A DNA stretch of 64,000 nt from Luteimonas viscosa (GTDB taxonomy: Bacteria; Pseudomonadota; Gammaproteobacteria; Xanthomonadales; Xanthomonadaceae). The stretch is taken from contig NZ_VTFT01000001.1 of assembly GCF_008244685.1 (NCBI RefSeq), positions 2,707,248 through 2,771,247 of the forward strand, read 5' to 3'. The stretch's first letter is position 1. Each line of letters opens with the position of its first letter. This document shows, piece by piece, positions 39,509-49,259 of this stretch. The position numbers and the translations under genes are program-made. The notes under the pieces were generated by a model. The model was given only the letters and a program-made list of their open reading frames with translations, had not been told where the DNA came from and ran no database searches.

Positions 39509-40525
39509 TCATCTGGGCTGGTAGATCCGGTCGAAGAAGCCGCCGTCGGCGAAATGCAGCTCCTGGGCCCTGGCCCAGCCACCGAACGCGCCATCGATGG
39601 TGACCATCGGGATCTGCCGGAAATGGGCGATGCCCGTCGCGGGCACGGAGGCCGGTCGCGACGGACGGCAATGATGTTTCGCGGCCAGGCGCTGCCCTTC
39701 TGGCGCGTACAGGAACTGCAGGTAGGCCAGCGCGACCTGCCGCGTACCATGCCTGTCGACATTCGCATCGAGCACCGCCACCGGCGGCTCGGCCCGGATG
39801 CTGAGGCTCGGGTAGACGATCTCGAAGCGGTCGCGGATCGCCGGATCGGCGAGCGCCAGCAGCGCCTCGCTTTCCCACGCCAGCAGGACGTCGCCGATGC
39901 CGCGCTCGATGAAGGTGGTGGCCGCGCCGCGCGCGCCGGAGTCCAGCACCCGCACGTTGCCGAACAGCGTGCGCAGGTAGTCGAGCACGCGTGGTGCCTG
40001 GCGGTACTCCTGCGAGGCCCAGGCCCAGGCGGCGAGGTAGTTCCAGCGCGCGCCGCCCGAGGTCTTCGGGTTGGGCGTGATCACGCCGATGCCGGACCCG
40101 GCGAGGTCGCCCCAGTCCCGGATCCGCTTCGGATTGCCCTTGCGCACCAGGAACACGATGGTCGAGGTGCAGGGCGCGCTGTTGTGCGGCAGGCGCTTCT
40201 GCCAGTCTCCGGAGAGCAGGCCGGCGTGGGCTGCGATCGCGTCGATGTCGCCGGCCAGGGCCAGGGCGACGACATCCGCATCGAGCCCGTCGATCACCGA
40301 CCGCGCCTGCTTGCCCGAGCCGCCGTGCGAGGTGCGGACGATCACGGTCTGCCCGTGTTCGGCCTGCCAGCGCTTCGCGAACGCGGCGTTGAACTCGGCG
40401 TAGAACCCGCGGGTCGCGTCGTAGGAGACGTTGAGCAGTTCGATCTCGTCGGCGGCAGCGTTCCCGCTCGTGGCTGCGAGCGCGGCGAGCAGGAGAGCGG
40501 CAACATGCTTGGCTGGGCAGCGCAT
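39509..40525 (-). CDS. sbp: Periplasmic sulfate-binding protein
   Basis: Binding protein of the sulfate importer, 338 residues, with a signal peptide (HVAALLLAALAATSGNAAA). It shows the family markers LLNVSYDATRGFYAEFNAAFAKRW, TSHGGSGKQARSVIDGL, VFLVRKGNPKRIRDW, TPNPKTSGGARWNYLAAW and LLAWESEALLA. It lies upstream of cysT-cysW-cysA on the same strand but is separated by 520 bp of repeats. It is transcribed away from cysK in the same direction, 157 bp downstream of it. Confidence 0.94.
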   Translation of the reverse strand: MRCPAKHVAALLLAALAATSGNAAADEIELLNVSYDATRGFYAEFNAAFAKRWQAEHGQTVIVRTSHGGSGKQARSVIDGLDADVVALALAGDIDAIAAHAGLLSGDWQKRLPHNSAPCTSTIVFLVRKGNPKRIRDWGDLAGSGIGVITPNPKTSGGARWNYLAAWAWASQEYRQAPRVLDYLRTLFGNVRVLDSGARGAATTFIERGIGDVLLAWESEALLALADPAIRDRFEIVYPSLSIRAEPPVAVLDANVDRHGTRQVALAYLQFLYAPEGQRLAAKHHCRPSRPASVPATGIAHFRQIPMVTIDGAFGGWARAQELHFADGGFFDRIYQPR

Positions 40526-40682
40526 GGGATGACCGAAGAAGGGAGTTGCGGACCGGTCGCGCGAGCGGACCGGCGCCGGTCAGCGCGTGTCGCGGGCTTG
40601 CGCGGAGCAGCGGCGTGCGTGGCGGCGATGCGTCTGCGGCGGCGCGGGCGGGCCGCGACCGCCTCAACCACGGGGATGCGCG

Positions 40683-41660
40683 TCAGGCGCCGGTCCGCGC
40701 GCCCTCGATGCCGGCAAGCCACTCGTCGTCGGACCCCTCCAGCAGGTTCGCGAACAGAGGTGTGGAGAAGTAGCGCTCGCCGGTGTCGGGCAGGGTCGCG
40801 AGCAGCACCGCGCCTTCCGGCGCGTCGGCCGCGACCTTCAGCGCCGCGGCGACGGTGGCGCCGGCGGAGATGCCGACGAACACGCCTTCCTCGGCGGCGA
40901 GCCGGCGCGCGGTGTCGATCGCCTCGTCGTCGGTCACCAGCACCAGCTGGTCGTGCACGGTGCGGCTCAGCACCTCGGGCAGGAAGTCCGGGGTCCAGCC
41001 CTGGATCTTGTGCGGGGTCCATTCCTTGCCGCCGAGCAGCGAGGCGCCGGTGGGCTCGGTGGCGACGATCTTCGTTTCCGGGCGCGCGACCTTCAGCACT
41101 TCGCCCACGCCGGTGATCGTGCCGCCGGTGCCCCAGCCGCTGACGAAGTAGTCGAGGCGCCGGCCGGCGAAATCGCGCAGGATCTCGGCCGCCGTGGTCT
41201 GGCGGTGGTAGGCCGGGTTGGCGGGATTGGTGAACTGCGAGGCCAGGAACCAGCCGTGGCGCTCCGCCAGTTCCTTCGCCTTCTTCACCATGCCGCTGCC
41301 GCGTTCGGCGGCGGGGGTGAGGATCACGCGGGCGCCGTAGGCACGCATCAGCTTGCGGCGCTCGATCGAGAAGGTCTCGACCATCACCGCCACGAACCGG
41401 TAGCCGCGCGCGGCCGCGACCTGGGCCAGGGCCACGCCGGTGTTGCCGCTGGTCGCCTCGACGATGGTGTCGCCGGGTGCGAGCAGGCCCTTCGCCTCGG
41501 CATCGAGCACGATCGCGAGCGCCAACCGGTCCTTGACCGAACCGCCGGGGTTGAACGACTCGGCCTTCGCGTAGAGCGTGACGTGCGCGGGCGGCAGCCG
41601 GTGCAGCTTGACCACCGGGGTGTTGCCGATGGTGTCGAGGATGTTGTCGTAGAGGGCCAT
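40683..41660 (-). CDS. cysK: Cysteine synthase A (O-acetylserine sulfhydrylase)
   Basis: PLP enzyme that makes cysteine from O-acetylserine and sulfide. The 325-residue protein has LDTIGNTPVVKLHRL, the PLP lysine Lys43 in NPGGSVKDRLAL, the asparagine loop EATSGNTGVALA, the phosphate-binding GWGTGGTITGVGEVL and GISAGATVAAAL. It sits between cysG and sbp, in line with a cys regulon organised around CysB. Confidence 0.96.
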   Translation of the reverse strand: MALYDNILDTIGNTPVVKLHRLPPAHVTLYAKAESFNPGGSVKDRLALAIVLDAEAKGLLAPGDTIVEATSGNTGVALAQVAAARGYRFVAVMVETFSIERRKLMRAYGARVILTPAAERGSGMVKKAKELAERHGWFLASQFTNPANPAYHRQTTAAEILRDFAGRRLDYFVSGWGTGGTITGVGEVLKVARPETKIVATEPTGASLLGGKEWTPHKIQGWTPDFLPEVLSRTVHDQLVLVTDDEAIDTARRLAAEEGVFVGISAGATVAAALKVAADAPEGAVLLATLPDTGERYFSTPLFANLLEGSDDEWLAGIEGARTGA

Positions 41661-41704
41661 GGGTGCCTCGGGGTGATGAAAGCGAAGGGGACCTGGAAGG
41701 GGCG

Positions 41705-43150
41705 TCAGGCAGCATGCGCCAGCGCGGCGGCATCGCCCAGCGGCGCAGCGCCGAACCAGTGCAGCCTGCCGGCCAGTGCGGCGACCTCGCCGACGATCAG
41801 CAGCGCGGGCGCCTGCACGTCATGCAGACGCGCAAGCCGGGGCAGGTCGGCCAGGGCGCCGGCGACCACCCGCTGCTCGGGGCGCGATCCGTTCTCGACC
41901 AGGGCGAACGGGGTATCGGGCGCGCGGCCGTGCGCGATCAGCTGCATGCGCACCGTCTCCAGCCGCGCCACGCCCATGTAGAACGCCAGCGTCTGCCGCT
42001 CCTGCGCCAGCGCCGGCCAGTCGAGGGTGTCGCCCGAGTCCCTGGCGTGCGCGGTGACCAGGCGCACCGACTGGGCGTGGTCGCGATGGGTCAGCGGGAT
42101 CCCGGCGTAGGCCGCGCAGGCCGCCGCCGCGGTGATCCCGGGCACCACCTCGTAGTCGATGCCGGCGGCGCGCAGCGCCTCGAGTTCCTCGCCGCCGCGG
42201 CCGAACACGAACGGATCGCCGCCCTTGAGCCGCACCACGCGCCGGCCGGCGGTGGCGTGCTCCACCAGCAGGGCGTTGATGTCGGCCTGCGGGGTGGCGT
42301 GGTGGCCGGCGCGCTTGCCCACGGCGATGCGCTGCGCGTCGCGGCGCGCCAGTTGCAGCACGTCCTCGCTGGCCAGGCTGTCGTGCAGGATCACGTCGGC
42401 TTCGTTGAGCAGGCGCAGCGCGCGCAGGGTCAGCAGGCCCGGATCGCCGGGACCGGCGCCCACCAAGGCGACCCGGCCGCGCGCAGTCGTGCTGTGGCCG
42501 TCTTCCGTGAGCGCGAGATCGAAGGCGCGTTCGGCCTCGATGTGGCGACGGCTGCGCAGCAGGCCCTGCAACGGACCCGCCAGCAGTCGCTCGAACGCGC
42601 GCCTGCGTGCGGCCGTGTCCGGCCAGCGCGCGCGGATGCGCTCGCGATGCCGGGTGAGCAGGGCGGCGAGCGCGCCGAAGGATTCGTCGAACCGGGTCTC
42701 CAGTTGTTCGCGCACCAGTCGCGCCAGCATCGGTGCGCCACCGCCGCTGGAGATGGCGATCTGCAGCGGTCCGCGCTCGACCCGCGCCGGCAGGTGCACC
42801 CGCGCCAGCGCCGTGTCGTCGACCACGTTCACCCAGACGCGACGCGCTTCGCCGGCCTCGGCCACCGCGCGGTTCACCCCGGCATCGTCGGTGGCGGCGA
42901 TCGCCAACCAGGCCTCGTCCAGCCAGGCGGGCGTGAACTCGGCCGGCAGGTGTTCCACTTCGCCGGCCGCGGCCAGGACCGCCAGCGCCGGATCCAGCGT
43001 CGGCGCCCCCACCACGATCCGCGCGCCGGTGCCCAGCAGCGCCTCCACCTTGCGCGCTGCGACCGCGCCGCCGCCCACGACCACGACCGTCCGCTCGCGC
43101 AGGTCGGCGAAGAGCGGGAACAGCCGATTGCTGGCGGGGGTCTCGGGCAT
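41705..43150 (-). CDS. cysG: Siroheme synthase CysG (trifunctional)
   Basis: Makes siroheme, the cofactor of sulfite reductase, from uroporphyrinogen III. The 481-residue protein joins an N-terminal precorrin-2 dehydrogenase/ferrochelatase ([30 protein letters not shown]) to a C-terminal SAM-dependent methyltransferase ([61 protein letters not shown]). The ATG at 43150 gives the family start. It precedes cysK by 44 bp and diverges from cysB. Confidence 0.96.
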   Translation of the reverse strand: MPETPASNRLFPLFADLRERTVVVVGGGAVAARKVEALLGTGARIVVGAPTLDPALAVLAAAGEVEHLPAEFTPAWLDEAWLAIAATDDAGVNRAVAEAGEARRVWVNVVDDTALARVHLPARVERGPLQIAISSGGGAPMLARLVREQLETRFDESFGALAALLTRHRERIRARWPDTAARRRAFERLLAGPLQGLLRSRRHIEAERAFDLALTEDGHSTTARGRVALVGAGPGDPGLLTLRALRLLNEADVILHDSLASEDVLQLARRDAQRIAVGKRAGHHATPQADINALLVEHATAGRRVVRLKGGDPFVFGRGGEELEALRAAGIDYEVVPGITAAAACAAYAGIPLTHRDHAQSVRLVTAHARDSGDTLDWPALAQERQTLAFYMGVARLETVRMQLIAHGRAPDTPFALVENGSRPEQRVVAGALADLPRLARLHDVQAPALLIVGEVAALAGRLHWFGAAPLGDAAALAHAA

Positions 43151-43224
43151 TGGGCGCAAGGCGGGTTGTCGGAAGGCGACGCTAGCGAGTGCAGGGGCGG
43201 CGGTGGAAATGGCGACCGGTGCTG

Positions 43225-43249
43225 CGCTTATGCCGCGATGGCATAAGCG
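43225..43249. promoter_or_regulatory. Perfect 10-bp palindrome in the cysG-cysB gap, candidate operator
   Basis: CGCTTATGCC and GGCATAAGCG flank a GCGAT spacer. It lies 75 bp upstream of the cysG start and 118 bp upstream of cysB. Its dyad form, with a T-N11-A core, fits a LysR-type site. CysB is the obvious candidate, but binding is inferred. Confidence 0.55.
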
Positions 43250-43302
43250 GCCGGCCACGCCGCATGGACAGCCCCTGCGACCGTGGCTATGATGCGACCA
43301 TC

Positions 43303-43328
43303 CATCTTTCAATCGGGATGGAAAGATG
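43303..43328. promoter_or_regulatory. Inverted repeat just upstream of cysB, candidate autoregulatory site
   Basis: Arms CATCTTTC and GAAAGATG with a 10-base spacer end 38 bp before the cysB ATG. The placement would suit repression or autoregulation of cysB. Purely a sequence observation. Confidence 0.45.
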
Positions 43329-43366
43329 AAGTTGCGGCGGAAACCAGTGCCGCGTGGACGCCCGGC

Positions 43367-44350
43367 ATGACCCTCACCCAACTGCGCTATCTCGTCGCGA
43401 TCGCCGACTCCGGGCTCAACATCACGCTCGCGGCCGAGCGCGTGCACGCCACCCAGCCGGGCCTGTCCAAGCAGCTCAAGCAGCTCGAGGACGAACTGGG
43501 CTTCCAGCTGTTCGTGCGCAAGGGCCGCAGCCTCGAAGGCATCGCACCGGCCGGCGAACGCGTGATCGAGCATGCGCGCCGGATCCTGGCCGAGGCCGCC
43601 AACATCCGCAGCTACGCCGCCAACGAACGCGGCGAGTACAGCGGCCGCCTGCTGCTGGCGACCACCCATACCCAGGCGCGCTACGTGCTGCCGCCGGTGA
43701 TCGCCGCGATCCGGCGCGAGTTCCCGCGGGTCGACGTCGACCTGCAGGCCGCGAGCGACGCCGAGGTGCTGCAGCTGCTGCACGATGGCGCCGACCTGGC
43801 GCTGATCAGTACCGCCGGTTCCACGCCCGGTGGCGGCCTGGCGGTGCCGCTGTACGGCTGGCGCCGGGTGCTGCTGGTGCCGGCCTCGCATCCGCTGGCC
43901 GCGCTGCGGCGGGCGCCCACGCTGGCGGAACTGGCGCAGCACCCGCTGATCAGCTACGAATCCTCGACCCGGGCCGATTCCTCGATGCGCCGCGCCTTCG
44001 CCGCGGCCGGGGTCGAACCGCAGATCGCGATGACCGCGCGCGACGCCAACCTGATCAAGACCTACGTGCGCGCCGGGCTCGGTGCGGGACTGCTCGCCGA
44101 AATGGCGGTCGGCCCGCGCGAGGACGAGGACCTGCGGATCCTGCCGGCGCCGACGCAGATCCCGGACTGCATCACCTGGGCGGTGGTGCCGCGTGGCCGG
44201 GTGCTGCGCGAGTACGCGCTGGCGCTGCTGCATGGCGTGGCTCCGCAGCTCGATCGCCGCGACCTGCGCCGCGTGCTCGAGGGCAACCTCGACGCCGACT
44301 GGCCGACGCCGCCGAGCTGGCAGGAACTGAGCCAGTCGATCACCGTGTGA
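43367..44350 (+). CDS. cysB: LysR-type transcriptional regulator CysB
   Basis: Master activator of sulfate assimilation; in enteric bacteria it responds to N-acetylserine. The 327-residue protein has the N-terminal winged helix [48 protein letters not shown] in family register and a periplasmic-binding-like effector domain starting [20 protein letters not shown]. The THTQARY segment is typical of CysB/Cbl rather than generic LysR proteins. The ATG at 43367 is used; an earlier ATG at 43283 would place the inverted repeat inside the gene. Confidence 0.94.
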   Translation: MTLTQLRYLVAIADSGLNITLAAERVHATQPGLSKQLKQLEDELGFQLFVRKGRSLEGIAPAGERVIEHARRILAEAANIRSYAANERGEYSGRLLLATTHTQARYVLPPVIAAIRREFPRVDVDLQAASDAEVLQLLHDGADLALISTAGSTPGGGLAVPLYGWRRVLLVPASHPLAALRRAPTLAELAQHPLISYESSTRADSSMRRAFAAAGVEPQIAMTARDANLIKTYVRAGLGAGLLAEMAVGPREDEDLRILPAPTQIPDCITWAVVPRGRVLREYALALLHGVAPQLDRRDLRRVLEGNLDADWPTPPSWQELSQSITV

Positions 44351-44381
44351 CGGCCGGCGCGATTGCGCCGGCGCCCGGATG

Positions 44382-44594
44382 TCAGTCGCTCACCGCCGAG
44401 ATGTACGCGCCGGTGTCGACGATCTGGAAGGTGTCGTTGTCGACCCGCCGGACCGGACTGCCGTCGTCGAGCGTGTAGACCAGGCGCGCCGCGCCGTGGT
44501 CCTCGTGTTCCTCGCCCTGCTGCGGCGATTCCACGCGCTGGATCACCTTGTGCCGGTTGCCGGACTCGTCCTGGGCATAGAGGATCTGGGTCAT
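44382..44594 (-). CDS. Small hypothetical protein, 70 residues
   Basis: Not recognised. The 70-residue product ([20 protein letters not shown]...) is acidic and polar, with no membrane segment or signal. The pattern of beta-like stretches ([24 protein letters not shown]) suggests a small folded cytoplasmic protein. GGAGG lies at proper distance before the ATG at 44594. It is convergent with cysB. Confidence 0.72.
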   Translation of the reverse strand: MTQILYAQDESGNRHKVIQRVESPQQGEEHEDHGAARLVYTLDDGSPVRRVDNDTFQIVDTGAYISAVSD

Positions 44595-44765
44595 GCGGGA
44601 CCTCCGTGGAAAGCTTGCGCCACGCTAGCGCCCGCGGGGAAGGGAGGCGTGAAGAATGCGGCGGTGGGGTGTTAACGGCGGCCGAGCAAGGCGCTTCATT
44701 GGCGAGGCGCGCGGCGGCGCGTTCGCCGTAACGCCGTTCTGGTTGCGTCGGGCGCGGCTCGATCG

Positions 44766-44791
44766 AAAAACGCCGCACATCCTGTGCGGCG
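44766..44791 (-). terminator. Rho-independent terminator, minus strand
   Basis: Read on the minus strand, a 9-bp stem (CGCCGCACA / TGTGCGGCG, three-base loop) is followed by TTTTT. It lies 100 bp after the stop of the gene at 44891-45301 and should end its transcript. A second short hairpin is at 44815-44834. The rest of 44595-44890 shows no gene. Confidence 0.75.
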
Positions 44792-44890
44792 CCCTCCGGG
44801 TCTTGCCGGTTCTGCTCTCTTCACGAAAAGAGAGTGAAGCATTGAGGCGCAACTGGGTGGTGGTGCGCTTCGTCACCGGGGCCCCGTCGT

Positions 44891-45301
44891 TCAGGCGTCG
44901 CGCGACGGGGTGCGCCAGCGTGGTCCCGGGAGCGGGGCGCCGTCTGGCGGCGGGCCGCGGTGGCAATACAGCCAGGCGTCCACGCCGTGCTCCGGCAAAC
45001 GCACCACCCGGCGCACATAGTCGGAGTTCGCCTCGTCCGCCGGATCGCAGGCTTCGTACAGGTCGAGTTCGGCGATCAGGCCGGGATCGAGGATGCGGTG
45101 CACTTCGCCTTCCACCCGCCCCGCGCCCGGTACCAGGGTCGGGTAGCCGCCGAGGTCGTAAAGACGGCCGTCGACCGTGGCGTCGCCGACGTATGCCGCG
45201 CGTGCGGACAGGGCGAAGCGCGCGTGCGCGGGTTCGCCGCGCATCAGCGTGCCGTAGAGGAACAGGTGCCCGATGGCGGAGGCATCGGCGGGATCGTGCA
45301 T
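44891..45301 (-). CDS. Gamma-glutamylcyclotransferase (AIG2/GGCT-like) family protein
   Basis: A 136-residue protein with the GGCT fold start HLFLYGTLMRGEPAH (the YGTL substrate loop), LYDLGGYPTLVPG, GEVHRILDPGLIAELDLYEA with the catalytic-position Glu, and YVRRVVRLP. Family members act on gamma-glutamyl amines or peptides; the substrate here is unknown. It diverges from the gene at 45465 and ends at a good terminator. Confidence 0.9.
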   Translation of the reverse strand: MHDPADASAIGHLFLYGTLMRGEPAHARFALSARAAYVGDATVDGRLYDLGGYPTLVPGAGRVEGEVHRILDPGLIAELDLYEACDPADEANSDYVRRVVRLPEHGVDAWLYCHRGPPPDGAPLPGPRWRTPSRDA

Positions 45302-45464
45302 TGCGATGTTCCGGTCCGGATGGCGTCGATGTTCGCACGCGCCGGGCCGGATGCGATTCCCGCAGGGCCGTCAAGACGCATGCGCCTTGCCGCATCGCCT
45401 TCACGCGTTCCACGCGCGCGGCGTGTCCACACTGCGCAACTTCCACGTGCACGGAGCGAGCCCC

Positions 45465-46256
45465 ATGGCGACACGCAAGCAGGAAATCGAACATCTCGCG
45501 AAGCTGATGAACAAGATCGACATCGCGATGCTGACCACGATCGGCAAGGGCGGGCACCTCGTGAGCCGTCCGCTCTCGACCCAGTGCGCGACCTTCGACG
45601 GCGAGCGCGTGTGGTTCATGAGCGAGGCCGATACGCCCAAGGTCGGCGAGATCCGCCGCCAGCCCAAGGTCAATGTCGCCTACGCGTCCAAGGACGCCAA
45701 TACCTATCTTTCGATCGCCGGCGAGGCGCGCGCGGTGCGCGACCAGGCGCTGATCGACCGCTTCTGGAACGATGCCATGAAGGCGTTCTTCCCCAAGGGC
45801 AAGGACGATCCGAACGTGATCCTGATCGAGGTCGCGGTCGACACCATCGAGTACTGGGACGGCCCCGGCAGCTGGCTCGGCAAGGCGCTGACCTTCGCGG
45901 TCGCGCGGGTGACCGGCAAGGAAGAGGTGATGGGCGAGAACCGGATCGTCGACCTGCGCAAGCGCACCAGCCGCAAGCCGCCGTCGAGCGAGGATGCGCC
46001 GAAGAAACGCGCCACGAAGCGGTCGTCGAAGCGGTCGACGGCCACCGGCACCGCGAAGAAGGCGGGCGCGAAAAAGGCAGCGACGGCGCGTTCCGGAAAG
46101 ACCGGCCCGGCGAAGCGGGCGGCCACCAGAAGTGCGCCCGGCGCGAAGAAGAAGACGGCAGCCGCGAAGAAGACGGCGTCCGCGAAGTCCGCCTCGAAGC
46201 GGGCGTCGAAGCCGGCGAAGAAGTCCACGAAGAAGCCCGCTTCCTCCCGACGCTGA
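45465..46256 (+). CDS. Pyridoxamine-5'-phosphate-oxidase-like protein with histone-H1-like tail
   Basis: A 263-residue two-part protein. Residues ~1-165 form a flavin split-barrel of the general-stress (COG3871) type: KQEIEHLAKLMNKIDIAMLTTI, LVSRPLSTQ, VWFMSEADTPKVGEIRRQPKVNVAYAS, YLSIAGEARAVRD and VDTIEYWDGPGSW. Residues ~166-263 are almost only Lys, Ala, Arg, Ser and Thr in AKK/AKKT-like repeats, as in AlgP and histone H1-like tails that bind nucleic acid. The ATG at 45465 follows GGAG. Flavin or heme binding and DNA binding are inferred from family and composition. Confidence 0.88.
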   Translation: MATRKQEIEHLAKLMNKIDIAMLTTIGKGGHLVSRPLSTQCATFDGERVWFMSEADTPKVGEIRRQPKVNVAYASKDANTYLSIAGEARAVRDQALIDRFWNDAMKAFFPKGKDDPNVILIEVAVDTIEYWDGPGSWLGKALTFAVARVTGKEEVMGENRIVDLRKRTSRKPPSSEDAPKKRATKRSSKRSTATGTAKKAGAKKAATARSGKTGPAKRAATRSAPGAKKKTAAAKKTASAKSASKRASKPAKKSTKKPASSRR

Positions 46257-46369
46257 TCGTGGTCCCGCAGGGGACGCCTGCCCGGCGTGCCCCGTCGCGC
46301 GAGGTGGCGACTAGGCCGCAGCGCCCGGTCGACGCAGGCACTTTCCGCGCCCGCCGGTGGGCGCGGAAC

Positions 46370-46567
46370 TCAGGCGTCGTGGCGCTCGCGGATCGCCTGC
46401 AGCCGTTCGCGGTAATACAGCGCGTCCGCGGGTTCGATGTCCGCGCGTGCCGACAGCCAGTCGCCGGCGTCGCGCAGCACCTGCGCCGCGTCGCCGCCGC
46501 CCGATTCGAGCGCGGTATCCACGCGGTCCAGTTGTACCAGCACGTCGTCCCGGGTCGTCTTCGCCAT
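46370..46567 (-). CDS. Small hypothetical protein, 65 residues
   Basis: Not recognised. The 65-residue acidic, helix-rich product (MAKTTRDDVLVQLDRVDTALESGGG...) ends ALYYRERLQAIRERHDA. The ATG at 46567 has an AGGCGAGGCAAGGCG purine-rich lead. It lies 82 bp after the serine hydrolase gene on the same strand. Confidence 0.7.
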   Translation of the reverse strand: MAKTTRDDVLVQLDRVDTALESGGGDAAQVLRDAGDWLSARADIEPADALYYRERLQAIRERHDA

Positions 46568-46649
46568 CGCCTTGCCTCGCCTGGATGCGGATGGCGACAA
46601 GCTGCCGCGCGCGGCGTGACAACCGCGTCGTCGCCGGGGCGCAGGCGGC

Positions 46650-47963
46650 TCAGGGCTGCGGTGCGGGCCCCTTGCCCGCGGAGGAGGCCTGCGCGTCGCG
46701 GTGGTACACCGCATCCCGGAACACCTTGTGCAGGTCGGTGCCGCCGGGCGGGACGTACTGGGTGAAGAGGACGGCGACGATCTCGTGCTCCGGATCGACC
46801 CAGAACAGGGTGTTGGCATAGCCGTCCCAGAAGAACTCGCCGACCGCGCCCGAGGCCTCGCCTTCGTGCGCCGGCGGCGAGTGGCGCACCGCGAAGTCGA
46901 TGCCGAAGCCGACCTGGCCCTTGCCGGGCAGCCAGGAACGGTCGGTCACGTCGGCCGACAGGGCATCGGTCGCCATCAGCGCCACCGTGTCGGCCGCGAG
47001 CACGCGGGTGCCATCGAGGCTGCCGCCTTCGACCAGCATCCGTCCGAAGCGCATGTAGTCGTCCAGGGTGGATACCAGCCCGTAGCCGCCCGGCGCCATC
47101 GGCCATTCCCGGTAGGCGTTCGCGAGCGCGGTGTCGTCGGGCAGCCGTTCGAAGCCGTCGCCGGCGATCTCGTACATCGCGGCCATCCGCCCGCGCCGTT
47201 CCGGCGCCACGTGGTAGCCGGTGTCGCCCATCCGCAGGGGCTCGAGCACACGCTCGCGCACGAGTTGCGCGAACGGCTTGCCTGCGAGCACTTCGGCCAG
47301 GCGCGCCTGCACGTCCACCGAGATCCCGTACAGCCAGCGCGTGCCCGGCTGGTAGGCGAGCGGCACCTTCGCAAGTCGCTTCGACATTTCCTCCAGGCTG
47401 ATCTCGCGCGTGTCGATCTGCGCGTCGCGGTACAGCTGCGCCGGCCTGTCCTGCTCGAACGCGGCCGGGAATCCCGCGGTATGGCGCAGGATGTCGCGCA
47501 CCAGGATCGGCCGCTGCGGCGCAACCAGGACCGGCTGGCCATCGGCGTCGTCGTCCGCGTACACCTGCACGTCGGCGTACTCGGGCAGATAGGTCGCCAG
47601 CGGTTCGTCGAGCTGGAACTTTCCTTCCTCGTACAGCGACATCAGCACGACGCCGGTGACCGGCTTGGTCATCGAATAGACCTGGGCGAGCGTGTCGCGC
47701 GCCATCGGCCGGGCGGCCTCGCGGTCGGCCATGCCGAACGCGCCGAAGTACGCTTCCTGTCCGCGTTCGTACACCAGCGCCGAGACGCCGACCGCCGAGC
47801 CCTCCTTCACGAAGCGCCCGAGCACGTCGTCGATGTGCGCCGCGTCCACCAGGGCCGGTCGCGGTTCTGGCGCCGAAGGCGTGGCGTCGGACGGCGCGGT
47901 TGTCGGCGCGGGCTGGCATGCGGCCAGCAACAGGCCGAGTCCGGCGACGAGGAAGGACTTCAT
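46650..47963 (-). CDS. Serine hydrolase (beta-lactamase class C / esterase family), lipoprotein
   Basis: A 437-residue exported hydrolase. The N-terminus has a signal with lipobox (LGLLLAACQ). The catalytic SxxK is SMTKPVTG near residue 96. The class C Tyr motif region is WLYGIS, and FFWDGYANTLFWVDPEHEIVAVLFTQ closes the fold. Family members are esterases, peptidases or beta-lactamases; the YxN triad is degenerate here (YGI), which argues against a true beta-lactamase. It is divergent from the oxidoreductase at 48230. Confidence 0.9.
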   Translation of the reverse strand: MKSFLVAGLGLLLAACQPAPTTAPSDATPSAPEPRPALVDAAHIDDVLGRFVKEGSAVGVSALVYERGQEAYFGAFGMADREAARPMARDTLAQVYSMTKPVTGVVLMSLYEEGKFQLDEPLATYLPEYADVQVYADDDADGQPVLVAPQRPILVRDILRHTAGFPAAFEQDRPAQLYRDAQIDTREISLEEMSKRLAKVPLAYQPGTRWLYGISVDVQARLAEVLAGKPFAQLVRERVLEPLRMGDTGYHVAPERRGRMAAMYEIAGDGFERLPDDTALANAYREWPMAPGGYGLVSTLDDYMRFGRMLVEGGSLDGTRVLAADTVALMATDALSADVTDRSWLPGKGQVGFGIDFAVRHSPPAHEGEASGAVGEFFWDGYANTLFWVDPEHEIVAVLFTQYVPPGGTDLHKVFRDAVYHRDAQASSAGKGPAPQP

Positions 47964-48229
47964 GCGGCAACTCCGTGGGCGGGGGCGGCGCGAAGCCGCA
48001 GGCGCGTCAGAGTATGCCCACGCGCGCATCGCGCTTCCCGCTGCAGTGCAGCGCCGCCACCGGCGCAGATGGGTGCATCGGCAACCATTGCGTGATGCGG
48101 ACATCGGCGCATTGCGCAGGCGCACGGTCGCGGAAACAATGACGCATCGCGATGCGGGTCGTCGCGCACGCACGGAGACGCGATGGATTGCAGCAGGGCG
48201 GTAGCGGACGACGGCAAAGGGCGGGCGGC

Positions 48230-49240
48230 ATGACCGGGCCACGCATGCTCGGCGTCGCGTTGTGCGGGCTGGGCAGCCTGGGCGAGCACCAGATCGCGCC
48301 CGCCCTTCGGAAGACGCGGTACTGCCGCCTGGCGGGGCTGGTCAGCGGCACGCCCGCCAGCGTGGCCCGGTTCCAGGACCGCTACGGCGTGCCCCACCGC
48401 AGCGTCTACCGCTACGACGACATGCACCGCATGGCCGACGATCCCGCGATCGACATCGTCTACGTGGCCACGCCCAATGCGCTGCACGCCGATCATGCGA
48501 TCGCCGCCGCGCGGGCCGGTAAGCACGTGTTCTGCGAGAAGCCGCTGGAAGTGTCGGTCGAACGCTGCCAGCGGATGATCGACGCCTGCCGCGACGCCGG
48601 CCGCCAGCTGGGCACCGCGTACCGCTGCCAGTACGACCCGCACCACCTCGAGTGCATCCGCCTCGTGCGCGAGCGCGTCTTCGGCGCGCCGATCGTGGTG
48701 CAGGCCGGGTTCTCGATCGATGTCGGCCGCGCCGGCCAGTGGCGGCTGCGGCACGCGCTGGCCGGCGGCGGCGCGCTGATGGACGTGGGCATCTATGCGC
48801 TGCAGGCCACGCGCTACCTGACCGGCGAGGAGCCGGTCGAGGTCGGCGCCATGGAGACGAAGACCGATCCGGTGAAGTTCGCCGAAGTCGACGAAACCAT
48901 GGCCTGGACGGCGCGCTTCCCCTCCGGCGTGCTCGCGCACTGCAGCACCAGCTACCGTGGCGCCGGCATCCAGGGCCTGCGGGTCAATGCCGAACGCGGC
49001 TGGTTCGAACTCGACCCCGCGTTCTTCTACGACGGCAACCATGGGCGGCGCAGCGACGGCGTCGGGATCCGCTATCCGCCGATCGACCTGTTCGCCGCCG
49101 AGCTCGACGACTTCGCCCTCGCCATCCTCGAAGGACGACCGGCCCGGGTGCCGGGCGAGGAGGGGCTGCGCGACGTGCGCATCATGGAGGCGATCTACGC
49201 CTCGGCGCGCAGCGGAAGGACCGTCCGCCTCGACCGGTGA
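48230..49240 (+). CDS. Gfo/Idh/MocA family oxidoreductase
   Basis: NAD(P)-dependent sugar or polyol dehydrogenase-like protein of 336 residues. The Rossmann start is LGVALCGLGSLGEHQIAPAL. The family EKP motif lies in GKHVFCEKPLEVS, and GGGALMDVGIYALQATRYL carries the second-domain catalytic D and Y/H-like region. Glucose-fructose oxidoreductase-like members are the nearest match; the substrate is unknown. The ATG at 48230 is chosen because the upstream extension is unlike the family. Confidence 0.9.
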   Translation: MTGPRMLGVALCGLGSLGEHQIAPALRKTRYCRLAGLVSGTPASVARFQDRYGVPHRSVYRYDDMHRMADDPAIDIVYVATPNALHADHAIAAARAGKHVFCEKPLEVSVERCQRMIDACRDAGRQLGTAYRCQYDPHHLECIRLVRERVFGAPIVVQAGFSIDVGRAGQWRLRHALAGGGALMDVGIYALQATRYLTGEEPVEVGAMETKTDPVKFAEVDETMAWTARFPSGVLAHCSTSYRGAGIQGLRVNAERGWFELDPAFFYDGNHGRRSDGVGIRYPPIDLFAAELDDFALAILEGRPARVPGEEGLRDVRIMEAIYASARSGRTVRLDR

Positions 49241-49259
49241 CCGGCGCGCGGCCGCGCGA

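Noticed and set aside
46650-47963. True class C beta-lactamase
   Set aside because: The SxxK motif is present, but the YxN motif is degenerate, a lipobox is present and the context is unrelated. It is kept as a general serine hydrolase.
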